A DNA stretch of 64,000 nt, taken from NCBI GenBank assembly GCA_052061695.1, contig JBPZEY010000003.1. One strand, written 5' to 3'. The notes beneath the pieces are model-generated. The model did not search any database and had not been told where the DNA came from. It worked only from the letters and a program-made list of their open reading frames with translations. Of this stretch, positions 9,191-16,998 are shown in pieces. Origin of the DNA: Alkalicoccus luteus (lineage in GTDB: Bacteria; Bacillota; Bacilli; Bacillales; Salisediminibacteriaceae). The position numbers were made by a program, and so were the translations under genes. Each line of letters begins with the position of its first letter. Within the stretch, counting starts at the first letter, position 1.

Positions 9191-9676
9191 TCAGTCTAAC
9201 CGTGAGAATAGCGCGCGAGAAAACAATTGAACTGTTTCTAACTCCCAATAAGGCGTATTCGATAATTGCTTATCTGGCTCGGGGAGCTTTCCCCGTTTAT
9301 AGTAGACATGAACCTTATGGCGGTTCCAGGATGTATGGCCTTGATCCTGTAAATATCGCGCGACATCCGTCTGATTGAAATATACAGGCTCTTTCTTTGT
9401 CTTATATGCTACCGGAGGGCGATTGATAGGCATCGTCGCTTTAGAGGTTGAATAGCGGCACGTTTGTATATACCTCTCAATAAACGACAGTATCATTAGT
9501 GCATCTTCTCTGTCCGTGAGGCTGTTTAACAGACGAATATCAAAGCCGTTCGTATCAGGGTCTTTCAAAAACAAATACAGTGCGTAAAACGGGTATTCCT
9601 GATCCGTAAGCTGTTCCGGTGCTGTCTGCTCAAAATGCGGAAAAGAAGTAAGCAGTTCCTTTAACGTAGCGTTCAT
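9191..9676 (-). CDS. Putative DNA-binding protein with C-terminal helix-turn-helix-like region
   Basis: 161 residues from ATG 9676, with GGAGGG eight bases before it. The C-terminal half (YFNQTDVARYLQDQGHTSWN, then a basic KVHVYYKRGKLP turn) looks like a helix-turn-helix with a wing. The N-terminal half is acidic and helical. I do not recognise the family. A 13-base perfect inverted repeat brackets its likely promoter, the layout expected of an autoregulated repressor. No partner gene is adjacent on the same strand. Confidence 0.7.
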   Translation of the reverse strand: MNATLKELLTSFPHFEQTAPEQLTDQEYPFYALYLFLKDPDTNGFDIRLLNSLTDREDALMILSFIERYIQTCRYSTSKATMPINRPPVAYKTKKEPVYFNQTDVARYLQDQGHTSWNRHKVHVYYKRGKLPEPDKQLSNTPYWELETVQLFSRALFSRLD

Positions 9677-9691
9677 CCTTAACACCCTCCT

Positions 9692-9738
9692 TGTTTACTT
9701 TGTATACAACATAGCACGTTGTGTTTACAAAGTAAACA
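9692..9738. promoter_or_regulatory. Paired operator arms bracketing the promoter of the 9191-9676 gene
   Basis: TGTTTACTTTGTA (9692-9704) recurs as its exact reverse complement at 9726-9738, 21 bases apart. Read on the minus strand, a TTTACT -35 with a 17-base spacer and TATGTT -10 fits inside, so one arm covers the -35 and the other the start of the transcript. Typical of a repressor binding two half sites; the gene just downstream encodes a likely DNA-binding protein. Confidence 0.65.
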
Positions 9739-9874
9739 TTTTATACTGAATATTTCTTAGTAGATGAATTGAACACCTATCACATACATCTCTTTTAATG
9801 CTTTTTCGTTTGCTCAAGCGACCGATCATGCTAAAGTAGGTAATGCAAAACGGATGATAACAGGAGGTTTTCAG

Positions 9875-10144
9875 ATGAGTGTGCAAGCTGAACGAAAAGT
9901 AACGCGCGAGGAATTTATGGACCTGGCTCAGTCCGGGATGGTGGAATTGTTTGATTTAGAGCAGTACAAAGTGGTGGATGGCTACAAAGGAGAAACACGC
10001 AGCCATTTCGTGTACGATACCTCTACACACGACTGCTTTTTAGTTGATCTGGCTACTGCTTACGACCTCGTAACAGGCTTTTACGCAAAAGGTGACAAGC
10101 AAGCCGTTTCCGCTTCGTTAAAAGAAATTGCTGCCTCTGTCTAA
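9875..10144 (+). CDS. Hypothetical protein, 89 aa
   Basis: ATG 9875 has AGGAGGT six bases upstream. The protein is soluble, acidic and has no motif that I recognise; central residues include DGYKGETRSHFVYDTSTHDC. It is monocistronic, with its own terminator directly after the stop. Confidence 0.7.
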   Translation: MSVQAERKVTREEFMDLAQSGMVELFDLEQYKVVDGYKGETRSHFVYDTSTHDCFLVDLATAYDLVTGFYAKGDKQAVSASLKEIAASV

Positions 10145-10152
10145 TACGTACG

Positions 10153-10182
10153 AAACAGCCTCTGAATCCAGAGGCTGTTTTT
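10153..10182. terminator. Intrinsic terminator
   Basis: AACAGCCTCTG pairs with CAGAGGCTGTT around a four-base loop, followed by T residues. Ends the 9875-10144 gene; its A-run on the left could also serve the minus-strand micropeptide at 10196-10264. Confidence 0.85.
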
Positions 10183-10195
10183 GTGTGCGCATCTA

Positions 10196-10264
10196 TCAGC
10201 CTACGAGCAGGCTTAGAATAAACCCGAGCGCAATGGCTGCGAAGAAAAATAAAATTCGGATCAT
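10196..10264 (-). CDS. 22-residue hydrophobic micropeptide
   Basis: ATG 10264 has a GGAGGG site seven bases upstream. The frame encodes MIRILFFFAAIALGF plus ILSLLVG, one membrane helix with a single N-terminal Arg, then TGA. Length and composition fit the single-helix small proteins often missed by gene callers. No function can be inferred; toxin-like or membrane-partner roles are both possible. Confidence 0.55.
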   Translation of the reverse strand: MIRILFFFAAIALGFILSLLVG

Positions 10265-10384
10265 ATTACCCTCCGTATGACCTGTACTAATATGTGTAAG
10301 GCTTATTGGCGTGGTTGATTGAGTTCGAAAAAAGATTCTTCAGTTGAGCTGCGATCGCTGAAACATTCGCTGATGAAGATTCCT

Positions 10385-10612
10385 TTACGTATTTTCTTTC
10401 TCTAGCTTCCTGACAATCTCAGCTAGATACCTATTTCTCTCTTTTTGAAGATTAATCAGGCTGATTAAGAACCAGACGGCTAAACTAATTAAGATTGGAT
10501 AAACCACAAACGGTAAAACCGCCATGATGTAAAATCCGATTTCACTTCCAGTTCCAAATATAATCATTAACCCGACTAAAAATGCTGCACCAAAAATCAA
10601 CCCATATTTCAT
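10385..10612 (-). CDS. Small membrane protein, 75 aa
   Basis: Two hydrophobic segments (about residues 3-22 and 28-52) followed by a basic, helical tail (LQKERNRYLAEIVRKLEKEN). A strong AAAGGAGGT site precedes ATG 10612. Function unknown. It is monocistronic and divergent from the 10777 gene. Confidence 0.7.
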   Translation of the reverse strand: MKYGLIFGAAFLVGLMIIFGTGSEIGFYIMAVLPFVVYPILISLAVWFLISLINLQKERNRYLAEIVRKLEKENT

Positions 10613-10728
10613 TCTCTACCTCCTTTGTACCAGACAGCTATCCATTCTTTTCTTTAAAAATTCATTCTTCATTATGTAAAACCACTTCATTACCGTACCA
10701 TAATTTCCATTTAAAAGGAATGAGGCAT

Positions 10729-10770
10729 ATGATGAGAGCTTCGGCAGGTGCCGTGATAGGCTTAAACTAA
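10729..10770 (+). CDS. Short upstream ORF (13 codons) before the 10777 gene
   Basis: ATG 10729 follows AAAGGAATGAGG and encodes MMRASAGAVIGLN. Its stop ends 6 bases before ATG 10777. The downstream gene has no clear Shine-Dalgarno sequence of its own, so translation by reinitiation from this short frame is plausible. Confidence 0.4.
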   Translation: MMRASAGAVIGLN

Positions 10771-10776
10771 GAACGT

Positions 10777-11310
10777 ATGAGGGCGGTGAAGGGGTTGAAA
10801 CAGTGGATACCATTGCTCGCGATTGCGATGCTTGTCGGAGGTGCGATGTTCGTGTTTCAGGAGCCAACGGACGATCCGCAAATTGCCGAGCTTGAAGCAG
10901 AGGTCGAAGCGCTGACGGAGGAGCGGGATGACCTGCTCGATTCGCTGAACGGCTATCCGGAGACCTATCAGGTAGCGCAGGCGGTGCAAATTACGGAGCA
11001 GTTTGTACAGGCGGACTCACTTGACGAGGCTTCCGGACTTTTATCTGTTCATGCTAACGTCATCCGCCGCGAAGGCAGGCCGACCGGCGTGATTCAGTTT
11101 GACGATATGCATACGTACCAGTGGCTTTCTCCGGACGAACTGGAGCAGCAGTTTGCCGATTTTCGCATGACGGAGGCCGGACTTGTGCTAAGCTATGCAG
11201 CTGATGTTCCCGATGTGCCGAGCCATGCGCCGTTTTTCATGGACTACCTGCTTATCGAAGAGGATAACGAGTGGCGTATTTCCCGTGTGGCATTTAATGC
11301 CTCTAACTGA
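10777..11310 (+). CDS. Membrane-anchored extracytoplasmic protein, 177 aa
   Basis: An N-terminal anchor (IPLLAIAMLVGGAMFVF, residues 11-27) is followed by an acidic coiled-coil (residues 34-60) and a soluble domain that ends in LLIEEDNEWRISRVAFN, the kind of strand seen at the end of NTF2-like or DUF4829-type extracellular domains. The start ATG 10777 lacks a good ribosome site; see the short frame just upstream. A 30-residue micropeptide follows on the same strand. Role unknown. Confidence 0.7.
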   Translation: MRAVKGLKQWIPLLAIAMLVGGAMFVFQEPTDDPQIAELEAEVEALTEERDDLLDSLNGYPETYQVAQAVQITEQFVQADSLDEASGLLSVHANVIRREGRPTGVIQFDDMHTYQWLSPDELEQQFADFRMTEAGLVLSYAADVPDVPSHAPFFMDYLLIEEDNEWRISRVAFNASN

Positions 11311-11357
11311 AACCTTTTCTATGCAACCGACGTATTCCATTTACTGGAGGCGATTTG

Positions 11358-11450
11358 ATGGAACTGATGGTTGCACTGATTCTCGTTGCTTTATTCACGT
11401 GGCTGATTTTTCGCTATCAGCTTTCCGGTGCGTCGATGTTAAGCCGGTAA
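11358..11450 (+). CDS. 30-residue single-helix micropeptide
   Basis: GGAGG sits seven bases before ATG 11358. The frame reads MELMVALILVALFTWLIF then a short polar tail RYQLSGASMLSR and TAA. One membrane helix. It is 47 bases after the anchored protein gene and likely in its operon; it is also the last backbone gene before the AT-rich island. Confidence 0.55.
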   Translation: MELMVALILVALFTWLIFRYQLSGASMLSR

Positions 11451-11672
11451 ATGTTTTAAAAATTCTAAACTACTTGAATTTATTTGCTCATTTTTTTATA
11501 CAAGACAAACTTTATATTTACATGCTAATAATATTAAGATCTATAAAAATGTAAAGATTTTTCATGATTTATTGAATGTTTTGTAAAGGTGCGTTTTTTG
11601 TAACTACAACAAAAATATTTTATGAGAAACATATTTCTTTAATCTCTTACAACTTATCTTATTGATAAAACC

Positions 11673-11695
11673 AAAAATTTAATTCTTAAATTTTT
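11673..11695 (-). terminator. A/T-only hairpin after the reverse transcriptase gene
   Basis: AAAAATTTAA and TTAAATTTTT pair perfectly around a three-base loop, about 80 bases past the stop of the reverse transcriptase gene. It may end the transcript or simply reflect composition; a stem with no G-C pair is weak. Confidence 0.4.
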
Positions 11696-11776
11696 ATTTA
11701 AACTTATAATGAATACCGAACGAATGTATTAATTTGAGTATCAATACTGATCTGAAATTAGTAAAATTATTTTATT

Positions 11777-13114
11777 CTATGAAAAATGTTGGATGTCTTT
11801 ATCTAATTTCTTTACTGCATGAAAAACATGTCTCTTAAATTTTTCATTTACTTCGTCAGCAGAAAGATATTTTACATTTTTAAACTTAACTACTTCATTT
11901 AAAAAAATTCGTTTTTGATCCTCTGAGAACAAATCAAAATTAGGTATATATTTAGTGTTTGCTTTGTTAAAGTAAACTTCATGAAATGTTCTTGCAAAGC
12001 TCTTAATTGAACTCTCCTGTATATTGTTAATATCAAACCTTTTCATCATTTTTTGAAGGAATTTATCCAAATGGTAAAGTACTTCTAATCGATCTATCTG
12101 AGAATAAAAAAAGACCCACCCATATTTCTTCTCATCTATAATTCCACCAGTAATTTTTAAATTGAGAGTCCAAATAAATTCACTTCTTCTTTTAAATTGA
12201 GAATATTTATATTTAGTAAAAACCTCAATAATTGAAGCTTCGATCTTATGAATATTATGCTCTTGGACTTCTGCTTTCCTAGTCCGAAATTGATAGCCTA
12301 AAAACGTAAAATCATTTACAAGGTGACCACACTTATTTTTTTCTTGATTAACCGACAAACCCTTATTATTTAAATCATTAATTATGTTAATCTCAGTTTC
12401 GATTCCTTTAGACGAATCGCACAAAATCAAAATATCATCTACATAACGAAAATACTTTAAACTACTATCACTTTGATATTTATTGTCTAAATCAGACATA
12501 TATACATTAGCTAACGTATTAGATATTGATAAGCCTTGGGGAACTCCTCTTTCATTTTTTGAATATGGCTTTTGTTTATTATTTCCATTAGCAATTGTAG
12601 GAGTTATAATTGCTTGCTTAATAAGATGGAGTATCTCTTTTTTTCTTATTTTATTTTTAAGTTTGCTAATTAATTTATCATGGGGTATATTATCATAAAA
12701 TTTTTCTATGTCTATCTTAATAAAATAATCAAAACTATCTTTATTTAATTCTTTTTTTAAGTTAGAAATAACCGTATGTACTATTTCTTTATTCAAATTA
12801 TCATCAAACACTTTTGAGAGAAGCTGATGTAGTAATGCCAAAGTTAATTTATCTCTTAAAGTAGGTACAGAAATAACTCTAGGATACTTATCTCGACCTT
12901 TACTAATCAATTTCTCTTTATAAGGAGTAAATCCATAAGTTCCATTAACAACTTTACGATTTATTATCTCAGAATATAAATCGATATCTCGTGAAAAACT
13001 AGTTTCATTTACTCCATCAATACCTGTTGATGGTTTGATCCTATTTGATGTCTTATAAAAATTTTTTATTTGATTCAAACTAAATAGTATTCTGAATAGT
13101 TTATATGCTTGCAC
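11777..13114 (-). CDS. Reverse transcriptase of the UG/Abi (defence-associated) type
   Basis: 445 residues from GTG 13114, chosen because GAGAGGTGAT lies directly before it. Reverse transcriptase blocks in order: GIDGVNETSF (31-40), YPRVISVPTLRDK (77-89), first catalytic Asp in FIKIDIEKFYDNI (Asp135), RGVPQGLSISNTLANVYM (189-206), YVDD (224-227) and FLGYQF (271-276). A helical C-terminal region of about 165 residues follows. No maturase, endonuclease or retron msr-msd is visible, so a group II intron or retron enzyme is unlikely. Pairing with a SLATT membrane protein 11 bases upstream matches defence reverse transcriptases (DRT), in which cDNA synthesis triggers an effector. Very AT-rich codons. 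Confidence 0.88.
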   Translation of the reverse strand: MQAYKLFRILFSLNQIKNFYKTSNRIKPSTGIDGVNETSFSRDIDLYSEIINRKVVNGTYGFTPYKEKLISKGRDKYPRVISVPTLRDKLTLALLHQLLSKVFDDNLNKEIVHTVISNLKKELNKDSFDYFIKIDIEKFYDNIPHDKLISKLKNKIRKKEILHLIKQAIITPTIANGNNKQKPYSKNERGVPQGLSISNTLANVYMSDLDNKYQSDSSLKYFRYVDDILILCDSSKGIETEINIINDLNNKGLSVNQEKNKCGHLVNDFTFLGYQFRTRKAEVQEHNIHKIEASIIEVFTKYKYSQFKRRSEFIWTLNLKITGGIIDEKKYGWVFFYSQIDRLEVLYHLDKFLQKMMKRFDINNIQESSIKSFARTFHEVYFNKANTKYIPNFDLFSEDQKRIFLNEVVKFKNVKYLSADEVNEKFKRHVFHAVKKLDKDIQHFS

Positions 13115-13125
13115 AGTATCACCTC

Positions 13126-13710
13126 TCAAATTAAAAATAATGGAATAAAAGGCAATAGTAGAGCTAGTAGAAAAAATGAAAAAAAGCATAAATTATACAA
13201 CCAATATTTTAAAAAAATTCGTATATTGTTTATACTAAATTCGCTTGATTGTTCATAAGAAAATTTAAGATAATCGTATGACAAATGATTCTCTACTTTC
13301 TTTAACCAGTACTCATACTTGTCTCTAATGGATGTAAATTCTTTTAACATGTTGTTAACTTCGGTTGAACTTAATCTAATCTCTAGAACTTCTAAATCGT
13401 TATACAGCTTATCAAGTTCAATGTAACATTCTTTTAAACTTAAAAATCTTTCCTTAAAATTCAATGAATTTATGCCCATTGATCCACCGTAAATCAATAA
13501 AGAAGCTATAATTGTTATAAAAGCCAAGTGACTCTGATCATTAGGATTATATAGCACCCATATAGAAAAGCTTAAAATTACTATGGTAAAATAACTTATC
13601 AAGAGTTTAGATACTAAATCTACAAGCTTTAACCTTTGTGAAGCATTAATCCGGCATTTTCTAGTTATCCATATTTTATTTTTCAAATTATTTATCAGCG
13701 ATATGCTCAC
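13126..13710 (-). CDS. SLATT domain membrane effector
   Basis: 194 residues from GTG 13710 (a second GTG at 13719 has no spacing for a ribosome site). Two helices near residues 33-53 and 62-78, a long helical, charged region with a KYEYWLKKVENHLSYDYLKF block (the Y…ENH..D pattern of SLATT proteins), and a last hydrophobic segment at about 167-194. SLATT proteins are two-helix membrane effectors predicted to form pores or depolarise the membrane when an upstream sensor fires. From memory, one SLATT family is characteristically coupled to reverse transcriptases. First gene of the operon, 11 bases before the reverse transcriptase gene. Confidence 0.75.
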   Translation of the reverse strand: MSISLINNLKNKIWITRKCRINASQRLKLVDLVSKLLISYFTIVILSFSIWVLYNPNDQSHLAFITIIASLLIYGGSMGINSLNFKERFLSLKECYIELDKLYNDLEVLEIRLSSTEVNNMLKEFTSIRDKYEYWLKKVENHLSYDYLKFSYEQSSEFSINNIRIFLKYWLYNLCFFSFFLLALLLPFIPLFLI

Positions 13711-13738
13711 TTCTCTCACTCTTTCTATAATTTAAGAA

Positions 13739-13864
13739 AGACCCCTGAAACATTACATTTTCATCTTATAAAAAAGACCTTATAAGCTTGTTTAGATTAA
13801 CCAAACTTTAATTAGCCACATTCCTGAGGAATCTTTTGTAAATATATCCTACAAAAAGGGGTCT
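13739..13864 (-). ncRNA. Candidate structured RNA in the leader of the SLATT-reverse transcriptase operon
   Basis: AGACCCCT (13739-13746) pairs with AGGGGTCT (13857-13864), closing a 126-base region in an otherwise nearly GC-free stretch. Inside are hairpins TTTTGTA/TACAAAA (13834-13840 with 13850-13856, abutting the closing stem), ATTCC/GGAAT (13820-13832) and CTTATAA/TTATAAG (13765-13771 with 13780-13786), plus a possible GTTT/AAAC stem. This multibranch layout just upstream of a reverse transcriptase operon is what a template or cofactor RNA of a DRT system would look like. A regulatory leader is the alternative. Orientation is assumed from the operon. Confidence 0.55.
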
Positions 13865-13956
13865 CCCTATTTAAAAATTAACACTTAATTCTTAATTAGT
13901 AAACCTTTATACATATTTATGAGTCTTTTCCTTTTTAATTATAATTGAAAAAATTT

Positions 13957-13986
13957 TTTATATTTAAAACTTTCTAGAATTATCAA
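13957..13986 (-). promoter_or_regulatory. Likely sigma-A promoter of the SLATT-reverse transcriptase operon
   Basis: On the minus strand TTGATA (13986-13981) and TATAAA (13962-13957) are 18 bases apart. Transcription would begin near 13950, giving a leader of about 240 bases that contains the structured region. In such AT-rich sequence -10-like words are frequent, so the call is moderate. Confidence 0.45.
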
Positions 13987-14125
13987 TGCAATTGATTTAC
14001 ATTTATCCTGAAATAATAGCTATTTAGGTTTTATTTTTAATATCATCTTAGTATTATTTTATTTTAATTTATATATCATTTAACAAACTATATATTTTAG
14101 ATCAGTATATAGCATTACATTTTTC

Positions 14126-14141
14126 GACTTATATATAAGTC
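14126..14141. repeat. 16-base perfect palindrome at the island edge
   Basis: GACTTATATATAAGTC lies 44 bases before the stop of the GNAT gene. It could be an operator, a weak terminator stem, or a mark of the insertion boundary. Confidence 0.45.
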
Positions 14142-14184
14142 TAATATCTAAACGTACGTTCTGCATTTTAACTTCACACTACCC

Positions 14185-15015
14185 TCAGCGGTAGATAAAA
14201 TTCAAGACTCGTGAATCGGCAACGGGCTCATAGCCGATGCGGGTGTAAATGGCGTTGGATGTCGGGTTTGCCAAATCGGTGTAGAGCGTACAGAACGAAT
14301 AGCGACTTAACAGCTCTTTCGTGAGCGCGGCGGTGACGTTTTCGGCGTAGCCTCTTCCTCTATACTCCTTTGGCGTGTACACATGCTGCACGGCACACGA
14401 TCCGGCTGCGGGACGACCAGCTCCCGCCATCGAAACCGCTTGACCATCATCCTCCCAGAACAGCACGCTTCGCTTGGAAATAAAGCGCTCCGCAAGCTCT
14501 GCTGCTTCCTCTTTTGTTACTCCGTCGAGTGCCTCCTCTGCGAAGGCCTCAATCCATTCGGTTAACAGTGCTGCATCTTCCTCTTCCGCCCAGCGCGGTG
14601 TACCGCTAGTTTTTCGCGGCGGGATCACCCGGTCCGCACGAAAAATTCGCTGTTCCATGCCGACTTCACTTTGACAGCCGTGCTTCGCCTGCCAAATCGC
14701 TTGGAACGCTTCTACTGCCGGAATGCTGCCGATGATACTCGGCACGTCATGAACGGCAAGCTCCTTGATGGCGCTGTTCCATACAGGTTCCAATTCCGTT
14801 GTAAACGCCGATAAGATTAAATGGTGCGGCGGCGTCCGCACGAGCAGCGCCAGCACCTCTTCCTTCTCTTTGACCGCTACAAGCAGGGGCTGATCGCTCT
14901 CGTCTATATTATGTAAAACACCATACGGTAATCCATTGGCCGCCTGATTTGCGGCAAGTTTTTCTCCTGCCAATGCCAGTGCTTCTTTAGCCGTGCTAAG
15001 TGAAACCGTGTCCAT
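14185..15015 (-). CDS. GNAT family N-acetyltransferase
   Basis: 276 residues from ATG 15015 (GGAGTGGGGG just before; an earlier in-frame ATG has no site). The C-terminal third carries the acetyl-CoA motif VYTPKEYRGRGYAENVTAAL (R-x-x-G-x-G/A) and a YTRIGYEPV ending typical of GNAT enzymes. The N-terminal half is a second, degenerate domain without that motif, as in several Bacillus two-domain GNAT proteins. Substrate unknown. Its stop marks the right edge of the AT-rich island. Confidence 0.88.
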   Translation of the reverse strand: MDTVSLSTAKEALALAGEKLAANQAANGLPYGVLHNIDESDQPLLVAVKEKEEVLALLVRTPPHHLILSAFTTELEPVWNSAIKELAVHDVPSIIGSIPAVEAFQAIWQAKHGCQSEVGMEQRIFRADRVIPPRKTSGTPRWAEEEDAALLTEWIEAFAEEALDGVTKEEAAELAERFISKRSVLFWEDDGQAVSMAGAGRPAAGSCAVQHVYTPKEYRGRGYAENVTAALTKELLSRYSFCTLYTDLANPTSNAIYTRIGYEPVADSRVLNFIYR

Positions 15016-15126
15016 CTCCCCCACTCCTCTCTTCATTCAGTTTAACAAAATATATTTTCCAACATCATGAAACAATTGTCACGTGTCGTCCGTAACTTAT
15101 GTAGAGAAAATGTGGAGGGGATGACG

Positions 15127-16926
15127 ATGCGAACGATTCTAAGCCTGCTTGCGGTCTGGCTGCTTGCAGCAGTTCCGGTTCAGGCAATCGAGCAGGAGGC
15201 AACAAACTATACCGCAACCTACATGGAAGAGCGAATTGAAGAAGGAAGTTTTAAAGGAGCGATCGTCAGCATCGTTCAGGACGGGGAGGTCGTGCTTGCA
15301 GATGGATACGGGATGGCAAATGCGTCTTTGCAGGTAGAGGCAGATGCCGATACGCTGTTTCGCGCCGGTTCTGTCGGCAAAAGCATGACCGCTGCCGCCG
15401 TGCTGCAGCAGATCGAGGCTGGTACGCTGTCGCTTGAAGCTTCGATCACCGAGATGCTTTCCATTGAGCTCGCTAACGAGCCGGCAGAGACGGTGAAGAT
15501 CCCGCACCTGTTAACCCATACAGCTGGCTTTGATGAGACGATGACCGGCTTTTATGCAACCTCCTACGATGAGGTGGATCCCGTGCGCTTTATCGAGGAG
15601 CGGACACCTGCTTTAAAACGCTCGCCCGGCACCGAAGTGGAGTACAGCAACGTGGGACTCGCGATTGCCGGTCAGCTGGTGGAGGATGCTTCCGGTGTCC
15701 CGTTTCCAGACTATGTGGAAGCACGAATTTTTGAACCTCTCGGCATGAATGATTCCTCCTTTGAGCAGCATGAAAACCCGGCTGACGTAGCCGCGAGCTA
15801 CATTGGTAATCAGCCTTATCCGTATTCTTATATTCACATGGTTCCGGCTGGCTCGATCACAACATCTGCGAACGACATGGCGCTTTACATGCTCGCGCAT
15901 CTGGAACAAAACGAGGAGCTTGCCAGTTCAGAAAGCTTTTCGCTCATGCATGAGCCGCAGTTTCACATGCACGAGGACGTGCCCGGGATGCATTTCGGTC
16001 ATTATGGATCGCAGTTTGGCGGCCTGGATGCGGTTCGCCATGACGGCTCGATTGACGCGTTCATGTCGACGATGATGCTCGTTCCAGAGCTTGATCTTGG
16101 TATTTTTGTCTCCACAAACGGCGTGACCGGGATCGAATCGCAGCGGGTAATTGCTGATTATTTAAGCGGGCTCGCTGAAGCGATGGGAGTGGAAACTGAG
16201 CCCCACACTCTCGCTGAAACGCCGACAACAGAGGACGATCTTGCGAATTTTTCAGGCTCCTACACGATGAACCGGGTCAATGAAAAAGGTCCGCTCAGCA
16301 TCATTTCGATCTTTAATCCGACGATTTCGATCGAAGCTGCTTCAGACGGCACGCTGTCCGTTGATGATCTGCATTTTTCCGGAGGCAGATACACCATGCA
16401 GGAATCGAGTTCTCCGCTCGTTTTCCAGCAGGTAAACGACGATGAGACGCTGGCGCTTTTGGAAAATGATCAGTTTATCAGCTCCGTCTACCCGATGATG
16501 GTGTTTGACCGGGTGCCGCTCATTGGCGAACGTTATCTTTCCTACGCTGTCCTTGGCTTCATCGGTGCAGTGGCGGTCTTTTTCCTGCTCGTGATCCCGG
16601 TACGAGGATTGTACCGGATTATCCGCCGGCGTAAAGTGCCGGATAAACGCCTTCGAATTCTCGCCTTCTTTACGGTGCTATTCCTGCTGCTCGCAGCCGG
16701 TACAATGGCCGCGTCTGTGCAGCTGTTGATCTTTGGCTATGTGACAGCTGGTACGTTTATGCTGGCTGCCCCGCTCGTACCGCTCCTGCTGGCGTTGATC
16801 TACGCGCTCGTCTGGTGGCGGACAGACCGGGCAAAAAGCAGCGTCGGCTTCCTGTTCATCCAGGCTGCGGTCGCCCTTTTCGCCGCCTTTGCGTTATACT
16901 GGCAGATGACCCCTTTCCACGTATAA
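15127..16926 (+). CDS. Serine hydrolase (class C beta-lactamase/PBP-like) with C-terminal membrane helices
   Basis: 599 residues from ATG 15127, six bases after GGAGGGG; ATG 15121 touches that site. Signal peptide residues 1-22 ending VQA. The catalytic SxxK is in AGSVGKSMTAA, the YxN in VEYSNVGLAIAG, and an HDGSIDAF block stands for the KTG/HxG position. After a lipocalin-like linker, four hydrophobic segments (about 485-597) anchor the protein. Such enzymes are D-Ala-D-Ala carboxypeptidases, esterases or peptidases outside the membrane. Monocistronic. Confidence 0.88.
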   Translation: MRTILSLLAVWLLAAVPVQAIEQEATNYTATYMEERIEEGSFKGAIVSIVQDGEVVLADGYGMANASLQVEADADTLFRAGSVGKSMTAAAVLQQIEAGTLSLEASITEMLSIELANEPAETVKIPHLLTHTAGFDETMTGFYATSYDEVDPVRFIEERTPALKRSPGTEVEYSNVGLAIAGQLVEDASGVPFPDYVEARIFEPLGMNDSSFEQHENPADVAASYIGNQPYPYSYIHMVPAGSITTSANDMALYMLAHLEQNEELASSESFSLMHEPQFHMHEDVPGMHFGHYGSQFGGLDAVRHDGSIDAFMSTMMLVPELDLGIFVSTNGVTGIESQRVIADYLSGLAEAMGVETEPHTLAETPTTEDDLANFSGSYTMNRVNEKGPLSIISIFNPTISIEAASDGTLSVDDLHFSGGRYTMQESSSPLVFQQVNDDETLALLENDQFISSVYPMMVFDRVPLIGERYLSYAVLGFIGAVAVFFLLVIPVRGLYRIIRRRKVPDKRLRILAFFTVLFLLLAAGTMAASVQLLIFGYVTAGTFMLAAPLVPLLLALIYALVWWRTDRAKSSVGFLFIQAAVALFAAFALYWQMTPFHV

Positions 16927-16998
16927 ACACACCTGCAGTTTAGCAGAAGATCGGGAAGGGAACTTTTATCGTAGATATGAAAAAAAGGGGGATTTTCC

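Larger units (their letters stand above)
11451..14184. mobile_element. AT-rich island carrying a reverse transcriptase-SLATT module
   Basis: Base composition changes abruptly just after the stop at 11450 and back again just before the stop of the GNAT gene at 14185: the island is visibly AT dominated with long A/T runs, while flanking genes are near even GC. It holds two co-oriented genes and a structured leader. I found no integrase, no clear direct repeats at the edges and no tRNA, so the way it arrived is unknown; foreign origin is inferred from composition alone. Confidence 0.65.

Noticed and set aside
11451..14184. Retron or group II intron
   Set aside because: No msr-msd inverted repeats beside the enzyme gene, no maturase or endonuclease domain, and no intron domain V-like GC-rich hairpin in the island.
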